From: an uncultured Bacteroidales bacterium
GTDB lineage: Bacteria; Bacteroidota; Bacteroidia; Bacteroidales; F082
Assembly (NCBI GenBank): GCA_946405575.1
Contig: CAMJHP010000002.1
Span: 62,001 to 126,000, forward strand
Direction of reading: 5' to 3'
DNA: 64,000 nt
The translations under genes were made by a program, and so were the position numbers. Under the pieces are notes generated by a model. It ran no database searches. It saw only the letters and a program-made list of their open reading frames with translations, and was not told the origin of the DNA. Positions 57,261-64,000 of the stretch are shown piece after piece. Every line of letters begins with the position of its first letter. Position 1 is the first letter of the stretch.

Positions 57261-57869
57261 TTAGTTATTGTGTCTGTTGATTATTTCGTTTGCTCTAATA
57301 AGCTTTTGAACCACCGCGATTAGTTTTACAAAATCCTTTTCTGTTTTTTGGTATGCTTCTCTTTTTTCGGCTGATTCGGCGGTTGATAGGTTTAATGTGT
57401 GTATGTCGCTGATTAGGGTTTTATACCTGTCATCAAGGATGGCACTATTGTATTCACAATCGGGCGCACCGCTGTACCTATATATGTCAATGGCATTTCT
57501 ACATGTTCGTTTCAATGTGTCGAGTGTGTTGTATTCCATGAGGTATGCTACATCGACCATTTGATCCAAAAAGATGTCTGTCTTTTTGCTGGCTATTGTA
57601 TCTGTGCTGGTCTTTTCCTTTTCCTTATAGTTTGCTTTAAAGGACTCGAACATGTCCAAAGGAATCCATTGTGTGGCGTTGTTGTTATAGTCTCTTTGAT
57701 ACCTTCTATACCATAGATTGTACCACCACTCAGGATGATGTTCCCAAGCACCAACATGGTAATGACTTTGGATTTGATAGATATAGGATGAATCTACCAC
57801 CTCCCGTTGTGCGTATATCTCGAATTTACCCACAAACACAAATAGTAATATAAGTAGTGCTTTTTTCAT
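57261..57869 (-). CDS. Secreted tra-operon protein
   Basis: Signal peptide; conserved position between TraJ and TraI-like genes. Confidence 0.6.
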   Translation of the reverse strand: MKKALLILLFVFVGKFEIYAQREVVDSSYIYQIQSHYHVGAWEHHPEWWYNLWYRRYQRDYNNNATQWIPLDMFESFKANYKEKEKTSTDTIASKKTDIFLDQMVDVAYLMEYNTLDTLKRTCRNAIDIYRYSGAPDCEYNSAILDDRYKTLISDIHTLNLSTAESAEKREAYQKTEKDFVKLIAVVQKLIRANEIINRHNN

Positions 57870-57874
57870 GTGTT

Positions 57875-58558
57875 CTAAAAATGGAAGTTGTTGATGATTC
57901 TTTGGGCTAATTGAGTGTTTTGCCGGTGATAGTAATCTACCATGGGGAAATACTCTCTTATCATTTCTTTCAACCAGCCTTGTTTTAAGGCCATAGTCAT
58001 CTGATGTCGTATGGTGTAAACCATTCCTTGTATAATATATAATTCGGTAAGCACATGATTGATTAATGAAGTTCTTTGCACTCCATTCATTAAGTTTACC
58101 CTGCCTCCCGTGATGGACAAAACCAGGTAATCTTTCAATCCGACTAGCCTATCTATCAAGGCCGCTTCGGTTCTGTTGGCAATCAGAATGAGTTCAGGAT
58201 GACCGACAACCAAAGTGTCGATGGCAATCACGTCATCTGTTATTCTGGTAATGATGTTCCAGGCATACACTAAAGAATGTGCGTTCTGAATGGCGGTGTT
58301 GACTTCGGTTAATCCTCTGTAGATTTCCGTTTGGATGGCTGCTATTTTTTCGACTTTTGCCTTAACACTGTCTTGTAGATTCATCATCTTAAATTCTGAT
58401 TCTTTCATTTCAGTGATATAGCCGTATTGTTCTTCGTGATACACCACATCGGCTTCAATGGCAGCATAGTCTACAACCTCTTCTGCCTCTCTAACCTGTG
58501 CTTGCAGCTTCATAGAGAAGCTCAGTAGTATTACTATTATTAATAAGGTGTTTTTCAT
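57875..58558 (-). CDS. TraI-like (DUF4141-like) secreted protein, paralogue of 42373..43041
   Basis: Signal peptide, coiled coil, C-terminal YYHRQNTQLAQRIINNFHF; position after TraG. Confidence 0.6.
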   Translation of the reverse strand: MKNTLLIIVILLSFSMKLQAQVREAEEVVDYAAIEADVVYHEEQYGYITEMKESEFKMMNLQDSVKAKVEKIAAIQTEIYRGLTEVNTAIQNAHSLVYAWNIITRITDDVIAIDTLVVGHPELILIANRTEAALIDRLVGLKDYLVLSITGGRVNLMNGVQRTSLINHVLTELYIIQGMVYTIRHQMTMALKQGWLKEMIREYFPMVDYYHRQNTQLAQRIINNFHF

Positions 58559-58562
58559 AGTA

Positions 58563-61256
58563 TTAGTTTTTATTGGTTTGTACTTTCTTGATATAGGGGT
58601 ATAAAGAATCAGGATATTCATGTTCAAGTTCCTTGAACAAGTTCTTTGGAAGATTCTTTAAGGTTTCAAACACCAATCTTACCCATTCGCCCTGTCCTAT
58701 TTTTGACAGTCTCATATCGGCAATGAATGTTTCGAGCGACTTGCGATAGTCACCATAGACCATTTGGTAAAATGACATGGCATCCTTTTCAATCCTTTCA
58801 GTGGTGAAAGTAAAGTATTCATAAGGTGACACTTCAACACCATACACCTGGCCTTCAGAACCCCTTTTGATATAGACCTCGTTGAAACGGCTTCTTCCAT
58901 CTTTATTAGGTAACTTGTTGATGGTGAAGATTTTCTTTTGTTCGACTTCGTTCAACGAAAGAAGGTCTGCAATTTCCTCATAGTTATCCCTAAATTTGGT
59001 TTGGTCCAAAAGGCAAACTATATCGGAATTGTTGATGATGGAGTTCTTCACCGTAGCATTGGAGATAATATCTTCGAGTTCCTGAGTCACCACCATGGCC
59101 ATACCCCAAAATTTGCGGACGGTTTTGTAGAGATACAGGATGTAGTTGGCCATTGTTGGTGAAGCAATGGCTTTCCAAGCCTCTTCAATAATCAAAGCCT
59201 TTCGGTTTCTCTTCAACCTCATTTTCTGCAAAAAGACATCCATAATGATAAGTGTTACAATGGGGAAAAGCACCTTGTTTTCCTTGATGGAGTCGATTTC
59301 AAAGACGATAAATTTCTCCTCAAACAAAGTGCTGTCAAATTCATCATTCAGGATTTTCTCATACTTGCCGCCCTTATAGAATTTGTTCAACACAAAACGG
59401 AAGTCATCAATATTGAACTGAATCCTATCCTTTTCGACGGATTGCTGAATGGCTTTCAATGCAAACTCAAAGAAACTGTTGAAACTAAGGCTTTCTACCA
59501 CAAGATGGTTTTCCTTTCGGTCTCTTTCGGTGTTGTAGATTTCATAATCGATTGCCTTTTCAAGATCCTCTCTCGTTTGCAAGTTGGCAGGGTGTTTTTC
59601 TTCACCCTCCCATTTTTTGGTCATTGTGTTTCGGATGTTGTCTTTCTCATTGTCTGAAAGCGCGACATTTTGAGGATTCCAATAGGTATTATAATATAAG
59701 GTGACAATATTGGTCATCAGGGTATCTTCCACCTGATTCACTTCTCCATCGGAGCCTTTCCAAAGCATGATGATTAAAGATTTGAGGAAGTCAATTTTTT
59801 CCTCGTTAAACTCCTCTTTCGTGATACGGAAAGGATTCATCGTGATAGGGTTCTCTTCGGTATAAGTGATATATTTACCGTGATAATAGTTGCACAAACC
59901 GATATAACTATGGCCGGTATCGACCAACACAATATCAGTATCGGCCAATACCCATTGCCGTACCTTTGAGTTCACATAGAAAGATTTGCCGGATCCGGAT
60001 GGACCGAGAACGAAAAAATTACTGTTATTGGTAAGCTTCTCTTCGCCTTCCTTACCTGACACATCTATTCCGATGGGCAATCCCCGCCTGTCAGTGAAGT
60101 ATGTCAAGAATGGACTTTTTTCTGTCCTTTGTGGCCGCTCCTTATACAATAGGCATACTGCCGTGTCAGAGGTGGTCAGGAATTTGTCGTAATCCTTGAA
60201 GGTGGTCGAATTCCCAGGTGTGGAACAGGTAAACAGTTCAAGTTGGTTGTAGCATTGTTTTGAGGTGATGATGCCATTGTCGAACATGGAACCCTCGATG
60301 AAGTTGACCGCTTTGCTCAAATCGGTTTCGCTATCACTCATGATGATGACATTGTAATTGGTGTAAACAAGATATTGGCCGTCTCTGGCAATGTCCTTCA
60401 TCACATTGTCAATGTCGTCAACACTCATTTGGTTGGCAGGGTCGGGCATGGAGCTGTGCCTTTTCTTTTTCGCTTCAAGCTTGGCCAATTCGGCCGATTG
60501 GTCAGGAATGGTGATGACTTGGTTATATATGATGGTATCAGTGTTGGGCACTTCGTTCAAGAAAGCCATGATGTCGACAGGATAGCCCTTGCCAATGGCC
60601 ACATTTTTGAACGGCCTGATTGTAGGTGGGAAATTGATTTCGTCAATATCCACCAATGAAATACTTTGTATGGTCTTTTGGCCGACTTTGATGAACTCAT
60701 CTTTTACATTGAAATTGTTGAGTTTGGTGACTTCATCTTTGAAGTTAAGGGTGAGATACTTTCTTAAATAGTCGTCTATTTCCCTTTCGTCAAGCAATCT
60801 TGCCTTCAGCTTCTTGTTGTGTAACAAGTCCAAGACCTTGACCACGTTCTTCAGGAAAATGTCGAATTTCTTTTTGTCGTAGGCAAACATTCTGCCTTTC
60901 GGCAGTTCGTTTGTGATGACAAGATAGGTTTCGACATCGGTGTAGGTCCTTCCGATAAAGTGGTTGAAATAGTTATAAGACAGAAAGTCCGTTTCCTTGT
61001 TATCGATTTCATACCTTTTCTTGCTGAAAATGTCCTGCTTTTGGATGCAGTAATCCTTTCCCAGCATCTTGATGATGTTCACGAACAATTCGTGGAAGTT
61101 GTAGTATGCCTCTATATCGGCAGCGTATTCTATGACCGGGTTCTCACATTTGATGACAACCGAGTAGTCACCGATTAAATTGTACATAATTGAAATGTCA
61201 TCAAGGGTCTCAATTCCGGTGATTGGGGTTTGAAATCGCCTTTTTTTGTCTTTCAT
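58563..61256 (-). CDS. traG: TraG-family conjugation ATPase (VirB4-like)
   Basis: FFVLGPSGSGKSFYVNSKVRQ Walker A; ALIIEEAWKAIASPTMANYILYLYKTVRKFWGMAMVVTQELEDI. Confidence 0.95.
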   Translation of the reverse strand: MKDKKRRFQTPITGIETLDDISIMYNLIGDYSVVIKCENPVIEYAADIEAYYNFHELFVNIIKMLGKDYCIQKQDIFSKKRYEIDNKETDFLSYNYFNHFIGRTYTDVETYLVITNELPKGRMFAYDKKKFDIFLKNVVKVLDLLHNKKLKARLLDEREIDDYLRKYLTLNFKDEVTKLNNFNVKDEFIKVGQKTIQSISLVDIDEINFPPTIRPFKNVAIGKGYPVDIMAFLNEVPNTDTIIYNQVITIPDQSAELAKLEAKKKRHSSMPDPANQMSVDDIDNVMKDIARDGQYLVYTNYNVIIMSDSETDLSKAVNFIEGSMFDNGIITSKQCYNQLELFTCSTPGNSTTFKDYDKFLTTSDTAVCLLYKERPQRTEKSPFLTYFTDRRGLPIGIDVSGKEGEEKLTNNSNFFVLGPSGSGKSFYVNSKVRQWVLADTDIVLVDTGHSYIGLCNYYHGKYITYTEENPITMNPFRITKEEFNEEKIDFLKSLIIMLWKGSDGEVNQVEDTLMTNIVTLYYNTYWNPQNVALSDNEKDNIRNTMTKKWEGEEKHPANLQTREDLEKAIDYEIYNTERDRKENHLVVESLSFNSFFEFALKAIQQSVEKDRIQFNIDDFRFVLNKFYKGGKYEKILNDEFDSTLFEEKFIVFEIDSIKENKVLFPIVTLIIMDVFLQKMRLKRNRKALIIEEAWKAIASPTMANYILYLYKTVRKFWGMAMVVTQELEDIISNATVKNSIINNSDIVCLLDQTKFRDNYEEIADLLSLNEVEQKKIFTINKLPNKDGRSRFNEVYIKRGSEGQVYGVEVSPYEYFTFTTERIEKDAMSFYQMVYGDYRKSLETFIADMRLSKIGQGEWVRLVFETLKNLPKNLFKELEHEYPDSLYPYIKKVQTNKN

Positions 61257-61261
61257 ATCGT

Positions 61262-61561
61262 TTATGTTCTATCGAACTTTGCTATTTTACAGTTAGTTAT
61301 GATGTATATTCCTTTACTTTTGTCTTTACTGTGTAGTCCCTTTTTCTGTTTTGTGGCGATGTAAAACAAACCACCAACCATACCCCCGATAAACACAACG
61401 GCACCGACCAACATCGATACAGTCACCACTATGATGATGCCGAGAACCAAAGACCCCACAAGGATTCCGATGCCCCAATAGATGTATTTACCCTTGAAGG
61501 CTTTGAATACAAGGGGTCTTTGCAACCCCTTGTAAACATTGTAGATAGGTTCTGAAGCCAT
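61262..61561 (-). CDS. traF: TraF-like protein (DUF4133)
   Basis: IYNVYKGLQRPLVFKAFKGKYIYWGIGILVGSLVLGI; start re-set to MASEP. Confidence 0.88.
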   Translation of the reverse strand: MASEPIYNVYKGLQRPLVFKAFKGKYIYWGIGILVGSLVLGIIIVVTVSMLVGAVVFIGGMVGGLFYIATKQKKGLHSKDKSKGIYIITNCKIAKFDRT

Positions 61562-61923
61562 TAGCCGAGACCGAAAAATGCCTTCACTACCAGTGCGCCA
61601 ACCACAAGGAAGACGCAAGAACCCAACCAGGCCATGAGGCTCTTGGTGACATCCTGGTCGCCGTTCTGCCACTTTGAGAAGACCCTAATGGCACCGACAA
61701 GGCCGACGATACCGCCAATAACCATGACGATGTTACACACAGGATCCACATACGTGCGGAGACTGGTTTCAGCGGTGGTCAAACCAGTAACACCAGCACC
61801 AGGGTTCTGAGCCATGACGCTGTTCAACATGCCATAACCTGCTCCGATGGCAAGAACGGCTTGCATTCTCTTGTTTCTTGCGAAACGCGCTGCCTTAGCA
61901 GCCAACTTCTTTCTGAAATTCAT
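61561..61923 (-). CDS. traE: TraE-like protein (DUF4134)
   Basis: YVDPVCNIVMVIGGIVGLVGAIRVFSKWQNGDQDVTKSLMAWLGSCVFLVV. Confidence 0.92.
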   Translation of the reverse strand: MNFRKKLAAKAARFARNKRMQAVLAIGAGYGMLNSVMAQNPGAGVTGLTTAETSLRTYVDPVCNIVMVIGGIVGLVGAIRVFSKWQNGDQDVTKSLMAWLGSCVFLVVGALVVKAFFGLG

Positions 61924-61951
61924 TTGTTTGAAGTTTTAGTTAATAAATGGG

Positions 61952-62317
61952 TTAAAAATTGACACCAGCGAACATCTGCTTGCTTTCGCCGGAGAGTTGT
62001 TTGCCTATTTCGGATAGAAAACTGTTCACGGAAATGCCTTGGTCCTCTACGGTGCCGTTGATGATGTTGGTCTCTTCAGCACTCATCTCGATTTCTCTTC
62101 CCCCCAGAGAACCGTCTTCTGAAAAACTCTCGTCATAGGCAATGTCTTCGACCGAAATCTTTTTCGGTTGTTCGTCATCCTCGATGACAAACTCATCGCC
62201 TTCCTTGTTTTCCTCCACGTCGGTTTTCTTCAGGAAACCATCATAGAGGATGTTCACTGCGTAATACACCACGTAAATGATGGCCACGATAAGAATAAAT
62301 TTGCTCATTTTTATCAA
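61952..62317 (-). CDS. Tra-operon membrane-anchored protein
   Basis: N-terminal TM, acidic body; first gene of the tra operon. Confidence 0.5.
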   Translation of the reverse strand: MIKMSKFILIVAIIYVVYYAVNILYDGFLKKTDVEENKEGDEFVIEDDEQPKKISVEDIAYDESFSEDGSLGGREIEMSAEETNIINGTVEDQGISVNSFLSEIGKQLSGESKQMFAGVNF

Positions 62318-62323
62318 AATTTA

Positions 62324-62355
62324 TAGTTTCACAAAACGACCGATTAATGAAACTA
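62324..62355. promoter_or_regulatory. Candidate recombinase subsite 1
   Basis: TAGTTTCA-N16-TGAAACTA perfect 8-bp inverted arms. Confidence 0.55.
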
Positions 62356-62410
62356 AAATTTGTCCACGGATTTTCTGTACTTTTGCAAAGTAAAAACCTT
62401 TATCCCTTGA

Positions 62411-62441
62411 TAGTTTCACTTTTGATGAGTTTATAAAACTA
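62411..62441. promoter_or_regulatory. Candidate recombinase subsite 2
   Basis: TAGTTTCA-N15-TAAAACTA. Confidence 0.5.
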
Positions 62442-62447
62442 TTGGCT

Positions 62448-63035
62448 ATGAATGTAGGATATGCTCGTGTCAGTTCGACGAACCAAAACATCGATCTACA
62501 AATTAATGCCCTCAACAAGTATGGGGTCGATAAGATTTTCATGGAAAAACAGTCTGCCGTCAAGTACAGACCAGAGCTTGACAGCCTGCTTGAATATGTC
62601 CGTGCCGGTGATACAGTTGTCGTCTGGAAACTGGACCGTATCGCCCGTAGTCTCCGACACCTTATCAATATTGTAGAGACCCTGAAATCGAAAGAGGTCA
62701 ACTTCGTTTCTATCACAGAATCAATAGATACCACTACCTCACTCGGCAAGTTCTTCCTCCAAATCAACGGTGCTTTCGCTGAACTGGAACGCAACTTGAT
62801 TATCGAAAGAACCAAAGCCGGATTACAAGCTGCTCGGGAGAAGGGAAACATCGGTGGTCGCAAGCCAGGCCTCTCCCCCGATGCCATCAAAAAAGCCAAG
62901 GCCGCCAAGAAACTTTACCTCGATCCTGACACCACTTATACGGTCGATGAAATCTGCTCGACACTCCATATTGGCAGCAAAGCGACACTTTACCGTTACC
63001 TCAGATACCTAAAAGTGGAGTTGAAAGGTAAATAG
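62448..63035 (+). CDS. Serine recombinase (resolvase/invertase family)
   Basis: VGYARVSSTNQNIDLQINAL, VVWKLDRIARSLRHL, AFAELERNLIIERTKAGL, C-terminal HTH. Confidence 0.95.
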   Translation: MNVGYARVSSTNQNIDLQINALNKYGVDKIFMEKQSAVKYRPELDSLLEYVRAGDTVVVWKLDRIARSLRHLINIVETLKSKEVNFVSITESIDTTTSLGKFFLQINGAFAELERNLIIERTKAGLQAAREKGNIGGRKPGLSPDAIKKAKAAKKLYLDPDTTYTVDEICSTLHIGSKATLYRYLRYLKVELKGK

Positions 63036-63038
63036 TCA

Positions 63039-63069
63039 TAGTTTCGCTATGCCATAAAAAATGAAACCC
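63039..63069. promoter_or_regulatory. Candidate recombinase subsite 3, downstream of the recombinase gene
   Basis: TAGTTTCG-N15-TGAAACCC. Confidence 0.4.
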
Positions 63070-63278
63070 ATTTTTGCCTTTTTTTTACTTTAAGATGGCT
63101 TTCCTATGCTTTTTTCCCTAATTTTGCAGCCTGCATATTAATAGGGATATATATTAATAAGGTGGTTGTCACACTCCCTTGATTCTCTTGACAACTCATG
63201 GTATTAAGGTAGTAACTTTGTTTGCACTCGACAGCCACCTTTTTCTTTTTCCCTGACGTAAATGTTTTCCAATTGCTG

Positions 63279-63780
63279 GGGTTCCAGACAGATGTAGCAA
63301 TCCGCCTGCACACCATTCTACGACAGGCTCCGATGGCGATGCCGTCATCTTCCTCCAACAGTCTTCCACCCGAAACCTTGTCCGGCTGCATGACCACATA
63401 CCCAAGCCATGCAGCGTCCATCCGCTATATGGATATGGCGGATTACCGACTGCCGTCACTCAAAATTTGTCAGTCCATTTTGCTTCAGGCTGAATGGACA
63501 GAAAACTTTGGTTTTGTTGCGTAACCACCAAACCCATTTCGCGGCACGGAGCGGATTTCTTTGTTCAGGCCATTCGATGGCCATTGACATCTCCACCTGA
63601 TAAATCAAAGCATCAGGTGACCACCTAAACACACTATAGGACGCAAGAAGAAATCTGTTTTAACCATAGGGGAAGGCATCAAAAAAAACGAAAAAAAAGA
63701 TATTTTTTCGCTTTTTTGTATTTCTAATTCAATGCTTTTTCGTATCTTTGTAGTGCAAACAACAAAGTTACTAACTATTT
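63279..63780 (+). repeat. GC-rich intergenic repeat family 2, copy 2 (ends in promoter cassette F)
   Basis: Diverged copy of 24045..24540. Confidence 0.8.
63662..63780 (+). promoter_or_regulatory. Recurrent promoter/leader cassette, copy F
   Basis: CCATAGGGGAAGGCATC ... CTTTTTTGTATTTCTAATTCAATGCTTTTTCGTATCTTTGTAGTGCAAACAACAAAGTTACTAAC. Confidence 0.75.
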
Positions 63781-63793
63781 AATACCTAATCCT

Positions 63794-64000
63794 ATGGAAA
63801 CAATTTGGGGAGAAATCCAAACTTCACATCATTTGGCCGATGGTGTTGTTGATGTCTGCACTGCAAGCCACGGCGGTATTATCGTTGATAAATACGTTGC
63901 CAAAAACTTTCTATCCACAGAAGCCAAACAAGTGGCTACTTACGAAAATGGCCATTATTATTTTGAGGAAGATTGCGATTGGGCGGTTTTCGCCTTTGAA
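63794..64000 (+). CDS. DUF7007-like protein, truncated by window end
   Basis: METIWGEIQTSHHLADGVVDVCTASHGGIIVDKYVAKNFLSTEAKQVATYENGHYYFEEDCDWAVFAFE open to 64000; not in ORF track. Confidence 0.65.
   Translation, partial: METIWGEIQTSHHLADGVVDVCTASHGGIIVDKYVAKNFLSTEAKQVATYENGHYYFEEDCDWAVFAFE

Noticed and set aside
62321-62908. 195-aa reverse ORF over the recombinase
   Set aside because: Antisense to an unambiguous serine recombinase gene.
1-64000. tRNA, rRNA, IS elements/transposases, retrons, diversity-generating retroelements
   Set aside because: None recognised: no tRNA-like cloverleaf, no reverse transcriptase or transposase motifs in any listed ORF.

Overview
Bacteroidota-type DNA (TAnnTTTG-style promoters, T9SS C-terminal sorting domain, TraE-to-TraO transfer genes). 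Three zones are visible. (1) About 1-7.7 kb: secreted or surface proteins, including a legumain/caspase-like protease with a T9SS tail, a DUF3244-like protein and a membrane-spanning TPR/LuxR-like regulator. (2) About 7.7-19.9 kb: an apparent defence island. It holds an AbiEi/AbiEii pair, a leftward MBL-hydrolase + 4-TM module, an AAA15/OLD-like ATPase, a rightward 4-TM + MBL + E2-E1-JAB fusion operon, and an AAA/PD-(D/E)XK protein. (3) About 20.4-64 kb: a conjugative plasmid or integrated-plasmid backbone. It holds PcfK/PcfJ, SSB, a DUF4942-like methyltransferase, Rep_3 replicase with about 14 iterons, Mob relaxase genes, ParA, TOPRIM proteins, a VirD4-type coupling protein, a full tra operon and a serine resolvase. 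The strongest candidate for an undescribed system is the duplicated 4-TM/MBL module, one copy of which carries a single-polypeptide E2-E1-JAB protein with no visible CD-NTase or ubiquitin-like gene beside it. The backbone also has a recurrent promoter/leader cassette and two families of GC-rich structured intergenic repeats. All family calls come from reading the motifs by eye; no database search was run.
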